NCBI GenBank assembly: GCA_000320605.2
Contig: KB445810.1
Coordinates: 129,722 to 193,721, forward strand
Length of the DNA stretch: 64,000 nt
Direction: 5' to 3'
From: Gelatoporia subvermispora B
Lineage: Eukaryota > Basidiomycota > Agaricomycetes > Polyporales > Gelatoporiaceae
Position numbers and translations under genes: made by a program
In this document: in pieces, positions 1 through 14,068 of the stretch
Numbering within the stretch: the stretch's first letter is position 1
Layout of the letters: each line of letters opens with the position of its first letter
Notes under the pieces: generated by a model
Databases searched by the model: none
Seen by the model: the letters and a program-made list of their open reading frames with translations, nothing else
Told to the model about the DNA's origin: nothing

Positions 1-1333
1 ATTGCTGAGCGCATGAATGACACGGAGGTTCCAAGCATAGATTCATGCCCCGGTAGGCAAAAAGCGTGCATAAGAGGTTGAGTCGTCCCAGAGGCATCCT
101 CCGCAGCACTCAGATCAGCAGGTATCGGATGCACACGGAAGGGGCCAGCAGCGAAAGCAATATGCTGGGCCGAAGTCAGGGTAGGCTGAGAGAATAAGAA
201 TATGGTCTTGCTCGAGTTGTACGGATGTGCGATCTTCAAATAGGTGACGGGTGAGCGTAAGTCGAGCGAGATTGGCGTGTGACTTACCTGCTCGGCTAGC
301 TCACCACTGCAGACAACCACCGTAGGATTCTCGTCCTCATGAATGTAATCTTCATCTTCAAGTTCATCCCTCTGTTCGAGATACCTGGGCACCACGAACT
401 CGAACTCCCAAGTGCACTTCTCCCAAAGGTTGTCGACACAAGGAACCCAGCATCTTGCAGCATCTGGAGAGGACGGGGTGGTGTACATATGTGGAACGCG
501 CTATTGCAGGCGCAATTAGATGAATGCCACAGTAGAATTGGATCTACCTACATAAGGATACGCGTCTGTAGGCACGACAAATTGGACACCGTCCACTGGG
601 TTCCGCAAACTATACGTGATGTTGACAATGATGGGCACAAACTCAGGTACAGGGAATGAAGGCTGGAAATTGTGCCCGGGTGTCTGCGGTTCGGGAGTAG
701 CTGCTATGTGTGGCGCAAGACCATGGGTATTTGCCACTATGCTGATAGACGTGAACAACGCACCTTCGCTCACGATACCTGTTGCGGCATGTCCCGACTG
801 CCTCAACGACACCTCCTTCGGAATAGCAATCGACAATTCTCCCTCATCACCTTCCGCAAGAGCGGAGTATAACTTGCGTTTCAACTCGGGATGGGTGTGG
901 CAATCTTGGGCATTCGAAATGTTGAGGTTTGAAAGCGGATCATTGTGAACAAACTCCGCCGGATGTGATGATACAGTCACCGAGTGAATGTCTTATGGGA
1001 GGAGTAGCGTGAGTAGGGTCTGCGGATGCAGTGAAATGTACGCACTGCATTGTCTAGAATGCAGGTGGATGGTCTTCAGATCTTTGTTGTTGGGTACTAC
1101 AGTAAGCTCCGTATAGCCCTATTGACCGAGGATAGCCGCAGATGAGCATTCACGTGTCCTGTATGTTTTGAATGAAGTCGCATACCCATAGGCTCCCGGA
1201 GAAGTCAATCTCGAGGACAACCTTTTGATGACTAGTAGAGACGAGAACCAGTATCAGTCACAGCGTCCTGTGAGAGATCTGGAGGAGAAGACACGTATAT
1301 AGAGAATCCCCTGCGTATATGCTCTCTCTGCAT
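1..1333 (-). CDS. TAF2: TFIID subunit TAF2, 5' part (partial)
   Basis: This is the N-terminal part of TAF2, the M1-aminopeptidase-like, catalytically dead subunit of TFIID that contacts the core promoter in the nucleus. Spliced on the minus strand it reads HQKVVLEIDFSGS, then ELTVVPNNKDLKTIHLHSRQ, then NITYSLRNPVDGVQFVVPTD, then CWVPCVDNLWEKCTWEFEFV, all characteristic of the TAF2 N-terminal beta-domain. Introns are seen near 987-1037, near 505-555 (gtaggt...caatag, joining PYPY to RVPHMYTTPSSPD) and at 234-287. The gene runs off the left edge, so only about the first 300 residues are present. The first exon is uncertain: an ATG at 1333 gives MQREHIRRGFSI, and the junction to SHQKV was not resolved. 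It is divergent from LTV1. The family call is strong; the start is weak. Confidence 0.85.
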
Positions 1334-1711
1334 AACGGAATCTCCTGTTATAGCGAGTCGTCGAGGGTCCAGGTGCAATAGTAGTCAATCAGAAACTATC
1401 CCAAAAGCACGAGTACAGGCACAGGTGGAGAGTGGAAAGGGAGACGTCGGCGTAGAAGGGGTTGGACGTCGTGCACAGCAACGACGACGACAGAGTCCCG
1501 CCGCTCGTCGTGGACGTGCTCACCAAGGACGCAGCTTATGTAACAAACGCGCACCGTCATTTTCCCAGGGACTCCTTATTTTGGAATTCACAGACTGCCG
1601 GCGTCCGCATGTTTTTCAGCCACTTTGCTTGCTCCCGCTCGAGTCGATCACATACATTATCCTCCATCTCGAACTCGCGATAACTCCATTCAAGAGATAT
1701 TATACTCCAGA
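1334..1711. promoter_or_regulatory. Shared divergent promoter region TAF2/LTV1
   Basis: This is a 378-bp gap between two divergently transcribed housekeeping genes. No TATA box stands out. Pyrimidine-rich stretches precede the LTV1 start. It is assigned as promoter and 5'UTR by position only. Confidence 0.4.
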
Positions 1712-3566
1712 ATGCCCCTAAAGTCTATATTCCGGCAGCCAGGAGCTAAACACTTCCAGGTTGTCCATCGTTCTCAGCGGGATCCCCTCATCCACGACCC
1801 CGAAGCTAGTCTTCATGTGCTGAAAGAAGTTCAGCGTGGAAATCTCGTCAAGGTATGCATCAGTTTGGGCTGTGGTTTAGGGAGTATTGACAGTTGTCAT
1901 AGGGCAAATCCCGAGTCGAGCTCGAGCAGCTACTTTCCCCCACCGACTTAGCACATGATACGGCAAGACCAAATGTCGGCGAGGCGTCGTTGTATGGCGT
2001 CTACTTCGACGACACAGAGTACGACTACATGCAGCATCTGCGCCCTGTCGGAATTCAAGAAGATGGCGTCGAAAGCGTCCTCATTGAAGCAGCCGCGAAG
2101 ACAAAAGGCAAGGGCAAGTCGAAGGAACCCATAGAATTGCTGGACCTCCCACCAGATACTCTTCCCTCTACATCTGAGTTACCACGTACCTATGAGTCGC
2201 AGCAAGCCATACCATCATCGATAGCGGGGTTCCAGCCGGACATGAACCCGCATCTACGTCAAGTGCTCGAAGCTCTTGAAGATGATGCCTTCGTTGATGA
2301 AGGGCTGGAAGACGATTTCTTCGGACAGTTAGTCGCAGAGGGAGAACGCGGAGCAGATGAGACACTGGAATTCAACTTCGCTGAGGAGGGCCTCGATGAC
2401 GAGGGGCACACGCCGCACATGGCAATGCGCGATCTAGCGACGGATGAGACGGACGAAGGCGAGGAGAGCTGGGAGGCGAGATTTGCGCGGTTCAAGAAGG
2501 AGCAAAAGGCGGCTCCCTCAAGTGATGGTCCAGACAGCGATGCTTACTCGGAGGGCGCCGACACTGTTGGCACTCTACCTCAGTTCTCTGTCATTGGAGG
2601 CAAGAAGAGACGCAAAGGCACCTCTGATGCGTCCGGATACAGTATGAGCAGTTCCTCCATGTTCCGCAATGAGGGTCTCACTACGCTGGACGAACGTTTC
2701 GATCAAGTAAGAGAGCATCACAGCTTAATTGTTTGAGTTGTCTCATCCGTTTCTTTCCACAGATTCAGAAACAATACGAGTCCGACGAGGAGGATGAAGA
2801 TGAGGCGGAATTTGAAGATGACGACGAAGCGCCAGAACTTATCACCTCTCGCGAGGATTTCGAAACCATCATGAACGAGTTTCTCGACAATTTCGAGATC
2901 GTCGGTGGTAAGATGCGTCCAGTCCTTGCGGGCGAGACTGGCGCGGAGAAGCTGGAGACTATCCGGAAGGAGCTGGGTGAGGTGCACTTGCGTGAGCGGG
3001 AGGATGGGGAGAGTGAGGAAGACGACATCCTGATGCCTCTCGACATTGACAACAAAGAAGATCGATGGGATTGTGAAACCATTCTCAGTGCGTACACTGT
3101 TTCTACCACATGAACCATGACTAAGCCACCTGCAGCCACGTACAGTAATCTCGAGAACCACCCACGACTCATCCGTGCGCGACAGAACAAGTCTATACCG
3201 AGGATTCGCTTGGACCCGAAAACTGGTTTGCCGATTGTGCAGACACGACAACCCGTAGAAAAGGCTGCAGAACGAGACGAATCTGATGCGACATCTGACT
3301 CCGAGTCGGAGGACGCGCGACGTATGTACATTCAAGGTTTGTTGTCTCAAAGATTGTCTGAGCGTATTCTAGCCATCCGTGCTACCGTTGCCCGCCCCAA
3401 GGACGAATCCAAGGAGGACAAAAAGGCCCGCAAGCAGGCGGTCAAGGCCGAGCGCCAAGCACGCCGTGCTACTAAAAAGACGACGAAGGAACAGTTCACA
3501 GCTGAGGTGCGACATCAGAGTCGGACGATTGCGAACAAAGAGAAGACGAAGCTGCGTAAGCTTTAG
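1712..3566 (+). CDS. LTV1: LTV1, 40S ribosome biogenesis factor
   Basis: LTV1 is a nucleo-cytoplasmic assembly and export factor of the small ribosomal subunit. The model has five exons: 1712-1852, 1903-2706, 2763-3087, 3136-3321 and 3373-3566, giving about 549 residues. The N-terminus MPLKSIFRQPGAKHFQVVHR and the block YGVYFDDTEYDYMQHLRPVG are hallmark LTV1 sequences. YSNLENHPRLIRARQNK near the middle and the basic C-terminus KTKLRKL are also typical. The central part is very acidic (runs of D and E), as usual for the family. Introns have clean donors (gtatgc, gtaaga, gtgcgt, gtatgt) and keep phase. The start ATG at 1712 is chosen because conserved sequence begins there; in-frame upstream sequence is not conserved. 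Confidence 0.93.
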
Positions 3567-3810
3567 TCTCCCACCCACACCTCTGCTTGATCTAGCCGAC
3601 CTCGGCGAGACTACATGGGTGAAAAGTAACATAGATATAGACATAACAATTGTCGGGTATATATGGACACTACATGGATGCGATGATCTTGACTACATGC
3701 GAGCGCGGAGGAGTGTGGTGATGCGATAGTGATACAGATGCGGTATGCGTAAGCCTGGGACACAACAGAGTGCACAAAAACGTGGAATTGCAGAGAGACC
3801 GTCCGTGAGA

Positions 3811-6800
3811 TTACCAATCCGGCCATAACTCGAGAAGTCTATTGCCCTCTTCCTCGGGCGAGTCATGTTGCTTCATCCACCTGTCGGGAACCTTTTCTGG
3901 TTGAGCAGGCCTTGCTGCAATCACATGGAAGAGTACTCACAAGTGGGAAGTAGCGCTCCATAGCGCTCAGGAATCGATGCCTGTATTGTTTTGGACCAAT
4001 GATGGTTGGCTCTCCCTTGTTTGCGCCCCCGAGGAAAGCAGAATCCTTGACCCAACTTTCCAGTTTTTTGTCCCAAGTGTAGGTCCTGATGTAGTCTTCA
4101 TGAAAGCCGTTAGCGCAGGATGTCACAGAGGCTCTTAGGGGTCTGGACACGTACCGACAATACCTACGACAAGCTCGTTCCGTTGACTGTCGACACCGAC
4201 AACCAATGAATAGTCCATGACGTTGATATCGGCTAGGAATTTGCTATCATTGTATAATGCTCCTCGGAGAATTCTCTTCGAGTGCTCCCGGAGATAGAAA
4301 GGTGTGAGATGAGCCGCTGGAAGTAAGGTCAGAACCTGTCCAAGTATGTTCGATCATCACCGTACTTTCGACTAGATTCTCATCGAGTAGAACCTCGTTC
4401 TCTCTTCCCGTGGATCGGACATGCCGATTCCTAGTTGAACCTTTGAGGTCGTAGATCTGGCGTACATCACGTCAGCAACCAGATGACAGACGGTCATGAA
4501 TGCTCGCCTAACCTTGCTGAAACGACGGTCGTAGAAAAGATTTTCCATGACGAGTAGGTTCATCTGCGTAGGCTTTGACTTGCTGGAGCTCGAGGAGCTC
4601 TGGCTCTTCCTGAAGGCAATCTTGAAACACCCGAAGATTTTGGCAAGAAGGGTCGGGCGCTGCGAGGATCCTTCAGCGTCGAGAGTCCTATGCGGTAGAG
4701 GATAACTTACGTTGGCGGAGACGGCCGAAGACATATAATCAAAATACGCAGGCGCAAATGTTTCCATTGCTTGAAGTTCAGCCCTCGACAACTCCTTTGC
4801 AATAAACCGGTCATCTAATTGACCGTCAGGCCTCTGCCAGGATCATAACGAAGGGTAGTACGAACCGAGCGTTTTCAGGAAGGCAGATCCAGATTTGCCT
4901 CCGCTGGCGTCCCACTTGATGCACCTGGCAAGCGACTCAACCAAACTTCTCTCGCAGTCATATGTCCGGCGCAATGCGTCGAACTGTTCAGGGTATAGCA
5001 TAGTGCAGCTAATGAGCAATCCTCCGCTTTCAAATGCTGTCAGATAATAATGTTATTGAAAGAGCGAAGTATGAGATATAAAGCTACGCACAAATGGCCC
5101 AGGGCAGCTTAGAGGAAGGAACGCGCAAGTCTTCTGTGGGGTCAGCACCTTCCGAACTTTCTACGTTGACCACACCCCACGTCGAGGTTGATTCAGCCAC
5201 AGATCTGTCATCTGGCATAAATACCTCTCCGCCGTCAGTGAGCTTCGGCTCTTTCGTCTGGCGCTTCTCGGCACGCGATCGTGCAAGCATTTCACGATAC
5301 TGAGGCGAGCTTGTCAACGGTCAGTATGGGACAAAGGTGAGCAAGGATAAGTACGGATGCACTCACTTGAGAGCCAAAGCTATGATAGATGTCGGTTCGT
5401 CAGTTCGCACTACCATGGATGAATCACGGAAAATATGCTCCGGGTCAGACATGGGATCGTCACCATCCAAATCTGCCCGGTTGCGGGGAGGCGGTAATGG
5501 CTGTGGCCAGAATCCAGACAGTGCCTTGAGAATAGAATTCCTCTCGGTGCCACCTATTCCCGCTTCAAGTTCAGGGGGGGCGGAAGTGAATACGCCCTCT
5601 TGAGGTGCCATGGGAGATCCGGCGACCGAAGGAGATGTGTCTTGAGTTGTCGGGGCGGGTGGTATTATAACCTCCGTCCTTGACGTTTCTTGCGGTTCAT
5701 CCGAAGCACTCAGCATGGGCTCTCCCGCCGAAGCGACAACGGTTTCCACAAGCTGGGTCTCCACAACGACCGGCAGTGACTGCGACGGTTCTTGGCAGTC
5801 GATGTCCACAATCGGCCCAGTCTCATCGTCGTTTCCGCCCTCATCATCGGCCTCACTCGAGTTCTCGCTTTCAGATTCATCTTTGATGGCATCCTCAATG
5901 CTATCCAATACTTCCACCTTCGCTCGAGCGGAGGCAACCGGACGAGGTCGCCGTCCGCGAATGACGGCATACCGCCGATTTGCACGCTCAGTATCTCGGC
6001 TGATCTTCTCGAAGTGCTTGGCAATGTTGGAGACCTTGCTTCCTGGTCCCGTGGCTCGCCTGAACGTCGATCGAGTCCCAGTGCTACTCGCAGGCCGAGG
6101 CGATGGCGGAACCTTCTCTTTCGGCGCAGGACGGTAGACAGCCTTCCCTCTTGACTTCGGACCTACGAAAAGGGAGCTCGGTCTTCCAGGCGGGGACGTC
6201 CCTGTCCTGATAGAAGCATCTATGTTGGGGCGCGCCGATGATGGGCGCTTATCTGGGGATGTCCGGCGCGACGGTTGCGCGGATTCGAGTGATGAGGCTA
6301 TGGGTCCTGGAATCCGGGAAACATACTGCCCCACACCGACGGGTCGCTTCGAATGTGTCAGATACTTCGGCGCAATGTTGGCAGCATAGCCTTGTTCGAA
6401 GTCCGAAACAGAGGCCTTCCTTGACATCAGGTGATGCCGAGTTTTACCCCGTACACGAGGACGAGGCGGGGCACAAGACTCTTGATCGCTTTCAGAAACG
6501 GGCAAAGCTGGATGTAGTGCCGTCTTCGACAACTCCTCAACTCCTTGTGGCGGTAAGAAATCTTGATATTTCTTCACTAAGTCTGCAACACTCGGATAGG
6601 GCATTTGACGGCGGGGTAATCTCGAAACTTGTGGGTGTGTGCGCCCGGCCTCCGGTACGTCGCCTTCCTCCTGAAAATCTATTTGGATTCGCTCTTTAAT
6701 ATTCAAGCCAAGTTATACTCACCTGAGTGATGGATGACGTCTCTTCTGAAGTCATATTATCTGTACGGCCTGCTCCGATCGTGGAATCACTATCCCCATC

Positions 6801-9800
6801 CGACTTTGAAGATGACGCAACCTCGGTCGACGTTGCCGGTGTCTCCGGAACAGACACGGGTTCCGCAGCTTGCGCTGGGAGCAGTTCTTCTGCTTGCTCC
6901 GAGACTGACTCGGCTTCAGATTGTTCAGAGGCCGAAGAGGTTGACACAAACGAGTCTCCAGTTACACGCCGCATTGTGATACCTGTGTCCTCCGCTTCGG
7001 AAATTGTGACGGACGGGGCATGCGTCTCTAGAGTATTATAGAACTCTGACTTCCTCGGCCACATAGCCCTCATCGACTCGAAGGCAGAAGATTTGCGACT
7101 GAGGCGGTCAAATGTATGGTTGAATCTTGGTTTTGGTAGCTTGTCAAATTCTTCCTGCCACGCAACGATCATGTCTTGGCGATATGCTCGAACCTGATTG
7201 AGGCTGAGGGTATCTGTTGGCGGTGTCTCTTTGTAGATCTTGTTGATAAGCCTTGCTATGTCATCTTTCTCCCACTCTGCCTTCAGGATGAGACGGTTAA
7301 TCTCGGATGTCAGGCGGGCATCCGCTTCCTCATCGCCGATAGCGGCATCGATATTGATCAACTTGAGGTCGTCAATGAGCTCGGTATACCACTTCGTATT
7401 CCTACGATGGAGTTTCTCGAAGTCGGCATTCTTCATCGCCAACTGCGCCTCGGGCCGTACTTGGATGCGCATAGGAGGGTAGACAATCTCGTGTAGAACG
7501 ACTGGATCTGTTTGAAAGCGTATTGTCATGTTCTTCATGGCGAAATATCTAATGTGATGTCGATAGATGTTGTGATGACAGCCAGCACCTTGCACCAACT
7601 GCACGTCGGCAGGATAAAAGTGCAGCTCAAGGAACTTGGCAAAAGAGTATCGCTGCATCTCCTCGGAGACAGGTATGAATGGTGTGGCTGAGTCGCATTC
7701 ACGACACATGCTCCAAGTGACGATCTCGTTCTGTGACCATAGGTTGTTGTTATGAGCGACAATGTGCCCGTTCCACTGCTCAACGCCGACAAAGAGCCTC
7801 GTTTCGTTGTGGACGTAAACCTTGCAATGCCGGGCGAGTGGTTGATTGCAGCTCTTGTTCTCGCATACTGCCTTCAGATCGTGTTGCTGGACCAAGGTTT
7901 CCATGATGGACTTCTCAATGAACTGACCGAGCGTGCAGTCGTTCTCGCCGTAGAAGGTGATATACTGCAACTTGGGCGGGAAGCACGCACGGTGTAGGCC
8001 AAGCTCTGCCATCGGTAGAGTGGCTTCCCAAACGCTGATGCACTGGTACTTTTCCACGTCGAAGTCGTCTCGATTCTTGCGCAGGTACCACTCCCATATG
8101 CGACGCTGTTCGTCGTGCTGCCACTTTACATAGTTCAGGCGACTTTCCAGAGCTATGTCCCCCACAAACTTGACCTGGACAGGTAGTTCCTCTGCAGGTG
8201 TGCGCGACATGGGTGAGATGGAGAAGCCCCCTCCCATTATGCTCGAGGGCGTAGGCGTGAGATCGAAGTAGCCCGGACGGCTGCTTGACGATGAGCTGCT
8301 CTGCTCCGGCGTTGGAGTCATAGCAGAATGGGGTATTGGCAGAGACTCGATTTGGGCTGCAAGGTCACCGGCGTCGGTGACTGGTGGCTCGGGGGTGTTA
8401 AGGGATGCTTGTGTCACAGTCTCCTCCTGCTGATGATTATACGGAGCTTGTTCCTCTCGGCGGATGATTTCATCCTCCCACTCCCTCTTCACGCGCCAGA
8501 GCTCATCGTCCAGCTCCTTCATACGGCGTATGGGGTGCGGAGGGGAGAAACGCAATGTTGCGGATACCGAAATGAACGTCTTCTCATACGGTTCCAGGGA
8601 TTCCTGGATACGCCGAGATAAGCGCAACTGCTCAACATCCTCGTCGGGAAGGTCATCCTCATTCGGGACAGCGTCCACCAGGGCCGCCTCAGAGGCCAAA
8701 TGGGCACCATCGGCCGCTGACAGTTGGGAAATCATCGAGAGGAAGACATTGGCTGGGGGCATACTCGGACTCTGCGCGGGGCTTAGTGAATTGGATTGGG
8801 AGGAATCGACGGGTGTAGCTTTAGCAGTCAGGGCCGGTAAGGTTATGACTGAATCCTTCCACAGGTGGGTTTCCAGCCGAAGGTTCCGAACGATGAACGC
8901 GAGAAATCTGGTGACCTTCTTGATGCGTCTGAGTGTGTCGATGTCCCCGCCTCGTAGCATGATCGTACAGCCCATTTCCCCATTGCAACCTTCGAAACGC
9001 ATGTATGTCTTGCGGCGGCCGGGAATGAGCGGATGGTCAAATGTCTGGATTCGGAAGTGCGAGCAATGTCCTAGATGCGGCTCCAAGGCAAGCTTGTCCA
9101 TGGAAGAGAATACATCGCCCTGCGTCATGCGCGCCACAAGCTGGATAGCAGACGGCTTCACCGAGCGCGCAACTGCAATCTTGTGCTTCGCAAGTGCATC
9201 CAGGGCTAGCCGTGATACAGACTTCTCCGCGAGTACAACGTGCGGTCTCAGAGCAGCAATACGGCTCGCTAGATTGCCAAGGTATTCCTTCTCCTGGCGG
9301 AAGATTTGCCCAAAGTGCATGTACTGCCCCTCAACGCGGTGGAACTCGAGCGGAAAAGTGACCAGCATGACGCGCGGGTTGCGCTGAGTTCGCAGCATCT
9401 GTTTGTGCGCCACGTTCTTCGTAATGACGGCTCCGTCAACATACTCGGAATCCTTTGGCGCACCGCCTGGAATCTTCTTGATCTTCACATACCGCCGGAC
9501 ATCCATGTCAGCTCCCTGCCGATGAGGATGCGCGGTGAAGGTGAGCTCCCGGGCAATGCGAAGGGCTAATTTCAACAGCGTCTCCTCCCACTCCTTGATA
9601 TTGGGAACGTTCTCGGATGTGAGCATTTGACGAAGCATGATGCGGAGATGGAACATTGAGATGAGATTCAATTCATGAGCGTATCTGAAGCGTCAATTAG
9701 CATGGTATCGTGGCTTAACTAAGTTGCAACCCACTGAGTGCTATCCCTTCTAGTTCGCCACCCTGGTTCGCCCATGGCCAAACTCTCCCCGAGACGGCTC

Positions 9801-11288
9801 TGTACCCGGCTACGGATGAATGGCGTGGCATTGAGATCGGCGAATGAGTTGTATCGGGATCTCAGAGTCACGGGACTTTCAAATGGATATAGCTGATCAG
9901 AGGAGCTGATTGGGAATTGGACGGAGCTCATGTGACCGTCCATGGCCACGGGGACGGTAACAGGGAAGTCGATAGGTGTTTTGGATCCTGGAGCAATTGG
10001 AGAGTTGTCACGGGCGAACCTGTCAGATAGGGGGAGGTTATCCTTCTCTTCATCGGTCAATGCCCTGCGGAAAGGCACAGGGTTTTCACGAATTGTTCGA
10101 TCATCCCGCCTGTCGTCCGTGGGTGTCAGAGGACGGGAAATCATGTTACTATCCTCGGATCTGGTGATAGAGTGTCGCTTTGTCTCTGCTATTGAGAAGA
10201 GATTGAAAGGTTCATCACTGCGTCCAAAGAGTTGAGATGCAGCGAAAGGCGACTGTAGATGGTGCGCAGCGTTGAACGATCGCGGCTCCATTACAAGTTG
10301 ATGGGCAGCGAATGGGGAGGTGACATTAGACGTGATGGAACGCCGGTCATCGTCATCGTCGTCATCCACCTTCGCTAGCTTCTCGAGGCAGAGATTACAC
10401 ACTCGTATCATACCACTTTGGCCAAATCGAGCTCCCTTAATGATGTTGGACGCACATCGAGAACAGAAGATTTGTCCTGGCAGATGTCAACGCAAGAACG
10501 TTATGGAGAGTCTATGGAATCAGCTCACCGCAAATGCGGCAATGATGCTTTCTGCGCCAGGCAGTAAAGACACTCTTGCAGTCATAGCACTCCTTGCACA
10601 AATCGTCGTCCATCCAATAATCACGTGAAAGGCCTGGGATGCTGGTGAGCAGACACTCCAGATCATCACGCATTGTATTACCTTCTCCCCGTATTCTGCG
10701 AATGACTTTCGACACAGAAGCAGATCGCCGCATGCTTCCAGCCGTCCGGATGCTCCTTGCATCACTGTCCTGAATGGGAAAGCCTGGAATAGTGGTACCA
10801 AAGACTCCGCCGTCCGGTGTGTCCGGGGAGAACGACGTTGTTCTAGCGCGTGCGCCATCATCGTCTGCGCTGTACGATGGGGCTTCGGATACCACAGGCG
10901 TCAAGGATACCAAGGGTGGGGCTGCCTTGGAGGTCACGACAACATTGAAGGGATTGCTACGCTCAGAGGTTGACTTTGCGGACTGGCTGGAGCTGGCATT
11001 ATGTACGGATGGCCTGCGTTGCTCAGTGCCAGACCCATGCTGGCTATTCTGCGCATTGTTTGCGGCAGTATTGCTGGAAGATGCGTTTGCATTCGAGCGG
11101 GGTACGGTCAAGGTATTCTTCACTTTCGACAGAAGCGAAGTGACAAGGGCGTACGACGACTGTTCATGCTCGTCCTCCTCCGCAAATGGATTGAAAGTAG
11201 TCAAGCTCGTAACATCATCGACTACCTTGGTGCTACTACGGGACCTGGAGGAAGGCGGGTGCGATGGGCCTAATCGAGGAGATTCCAT
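3811..11288 (-). CDS. FAB1: PIKfyve/Fab1 phosphatidylinositol-3-phosphate 5-kinase
   Basis: This enzyme makes PI(3,5)P2 from PI3P on endosome and vacuole membranes. The N-terminus has the fungal FAB1 signature [25 protein letters not shown] zinc finger follows ([20 protein letters not shown], then [14 protein letters not shown] and [11 protein letters not shown] across an intron near 10478-10530). The Cpn60/TCP1 chaperonin-like region and the cysteine-rich CCR region lie in one exon of about 3 kb at 6720-9671 ([23 protein letters not shown] block, [19 protein letters not shown]). A long disordered basic/acidic linker spans 5390-6666. The C-terminal PIP kinase domain (3811-5320) shows [28 protein letters not shown] (catalytic Lys), DYSLVVGVD and [18 protein letters not shown]. 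It ends in LLELWPDW, with TAA at 3811-3813. All domains of a full-length family member are present with no break seen. It is divergent from CSN2. Confidence 0.95.
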
Positions 11289-11748
11289 GGATGTAGGGCG
11301 TGGACGTAATTGATCATGAAAGTCGCGTAAAAGTCGTGAGGAGCGAGTTAATACATGAATGCCTTAGCCGTCTGGAAAATAGCACGATCTGGTGGGGATG
11401 AGTGAAAAAGAGGTTCGAGGGTCTAAAGGAGAGTTTCGACAAGTGGTCGCACCGCCAAGCATAGACGCGTACCCACGTGCGCACAACATGAGACTTTCCT
11501 AATCGGGGAAACTACATCTCCACGTGCAGGACGCGTACCCCGCGGCGATACTTCCGCCACACATCGGAGTCCTTCGACGTTGTCCTCGTTTCTGACACCC
11601 TCGGTCGACAGTTTGACCTCGTTGGGTGATCCAATCTGTACGCCTGGTCGCCGCATTGAATCGTCTGAGAGTATCATCAACGTACTGACTCTAGTGCCAC
11701 AGTACTGTAGTCTCATATCAACCACACTCGCCTCCCACATATACCACC
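11289..11748. promoter_or_regulatory. Shared divergent promoter region FAB1/CSN2
   Basis: This is a 460-bp gap between the FAB1 ATG (minus) and the CSN2 ATG (plus). No clear TATA box or repeated operator was recognised. The part just before CSN2 is C/T/A-rich, as is common before basidiomycete starts. Confidence 0.35.
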
Positions 11749-13769
11749 ATGGATGATGATGATGCCGATTACATGCAAGGCAGCGAGGACGAGGTAGGTT
11801 GCGTGAACCATTAGGCACGGACAGCTCCTATATCCGTCTAGGATTACGGCTTCGATTACTCTGACGACGATGAGGCCAACGAGTCCGGCAGTGCCGATGC
11901 CGAAAATATGTACTATACTGCGAAATGTGAGCGTGTGATATGGATTGCACGACTTATATACTGAAAGCATGTGCAGCAAAGAAGGAGGATAACCCAGAAC
12001 AAGCACTGAAAGAGTTCAGAGTGATCGTTGATCAGGAGCAAGAGAAGGGAGACTGGTACGTAGCTCATGTGTTCCAACTGTATGATCCTGATGCTGTCTC
12101 AGGGGTTTCAAAGCACTGAAACAAATGACCAAACTTCTGTATCTCACCCTACATCGACCAAGCGAAGCTCTTCAAACATACACCCAGCTCCTGACGTATA
12201 CCAAGTCTGCAGTGACCCGCAACTACTCCGAGAAAACAATCAATGGCATCCTTGATTACGTCGGAGGCGGCAAAGGTGGGCAGGTAGACGTAGAAGTCCT
12301 TGAGCGTTTCTATGAAATTACGAAGCAGGCATTGCAAGATGCGAAGAATGAGGTTCGTTGTGCATACGATCCCCGTGTACGGCGAGCCAAAAGGTAGTGT
12401 TCCACAGAGACTTTCAGCCAAGACGAACCTCAAGCTAGCGAAGCTGTGGCTAGACCGGAAGGAGTACAACAGACTGTCCAGGGTATTCATACTTCAGCAC
12501 AGCTCACAGTCACTGTGGCTCACTGCTTTACCCGCAGCTTATTCGTGAGCTTCATGCCTCAACGGTCGGCGACGGCGAGGACATTGCCCAGAAAGGTACT
12601 CAACTACTGGAGATCTATGCTCTGGAGATCCAGATGTATAACGAGACCAAGAACTTCAAAAAATTGAAGGTACGCTCTCGTTCACACTAATTGCGTTCCG
12701 CAGCTACGTCAACACAGATCTTAGGAAATTTATAATGCTGCCAATGCCGTACGTTCAGCCATCCCTCACCCACGCATCATGGGTGTTATCAAGGAATGTG
12801 GTGGTAAGATGTGGATGGGTGAACGTACGTCGGTGCCTGTCACCCGTCGCCTGTCAACTGAACGCTTCGTACAGGCCAGTGGAATCGGGCGAGCGAGGAT
12901 TTCTTCGAGTCGTTCAGGAACTACGACGAAGCCGGATCAGCACATCGAATACAAGTGCTCAAGTACCTTGTTCTCGCAAACATGTTGACAGGCAGTGAGG
13001 TCAATCCGTTTGACAGCCAGGAGACAAAGCCGTAAGTTAGGCGCTCAAAGACCGCAGTGCAGCTTAGTGTATCATTTGTCCTGCAGGTACAAGAACGATC
13101 CCGAGATCAAGGCTATGACCGATCTAGTCGATGCTTATCAGCGACGCGAAGTCTTCGCAGCGGAAAGAATTATCCGTGGTGCGCAGCATAAGATGTATAC
13201 GAAACGATTGCACGTGTCTGACGTGCTCTCAGAAAATCGTAGGACTTTTGAGGATGACCCCTTCATCGAGTCCTACATCGGCGAGCTGCTACGGAGTCTC
13301 CGGACGCAGTATCTGATCGATCTCATTAAGCCATACACACGCCTCGAGCTGTCTTTCCTTGCAAAGGTACGTCCCTCAGAGATGAAGTCTAATAACATAG
13401 GAACGCTGATTGGCGGCTTCAGCAACTGAACGTCGAGAAGGATGAAGTGGAAGAGCTCTTGATTGGCTTGATCTTGGAGGGTAAGGTTGAGGGACGGATC
13501 GACCAGGTCGCCATGAGACTAGAGCTCGATCGTGCGTAAGTGACTGAGACTCATTCTGTTGGGAGCTTCTCTGACAAAGCGGATGGGCTTGTAGGCACAG
13601 TCTCGAGAGAAAGCGCTACACTGCACTCGATAAGTGGTCTTGTGCCTTGGAGGCCGTGCACACAGCAGTCGTCGGCAAGACAGGAGGCAGAAATGCGGAG
13701 ATGGCCCTCATGCCGGAAGCGTTGGGGAGAGACATCGAAGGGCCAACGAGATGGGGCGAACGATTCTAG
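11749..13769 (+). CDS. CSN2: COP9 signalosome complex subunit 2
   Basis: CSN2 is the PCI-domain subunit of the COP9 signalosome, which removes NEDD8/Rub1 from cullins. The N-terminus [20 protein letters not shown], followed by [19 protein letters not shown], is classic CSN2. Later blocks are [96 protein letters not shown], and the PCI/winged-helix end ([20 protein letters not shown], then [15 protein letters not shown]). The gene is cut by many short introns (for example 11794-11841 and 11927-11976). The stop TAG is at 13767-13769, after PTRWGERF. Length is about 480 residues, normal for the family. Confidence 0.93.
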
Positions 13770-14068
13770 TTTCTACAACATGTACCCTGTGTTCTCTAAC
13801 ATGCAATGTTACGTAGCTGTCAGTATACTTTCACACTGCTGGAGTTTGCTGGTAGAACAGCCGAAGCAGCGGATCAGGTGCCTTGTATAATGGTGGGCAG
13901 GGGAACGATGACATTCAGGAGTGAAACCGTATGTGTGGTCGGCGGGACGGATGTCATAGGGCTCTGGTATAGACTGCACCGAAGACACAGCCCGGGCATC
14001 AACGTCTCTGACATTGCAAAATCAATGTTAATGTTGTATTTCATAGTATGATTGAGTGACTCACGGCG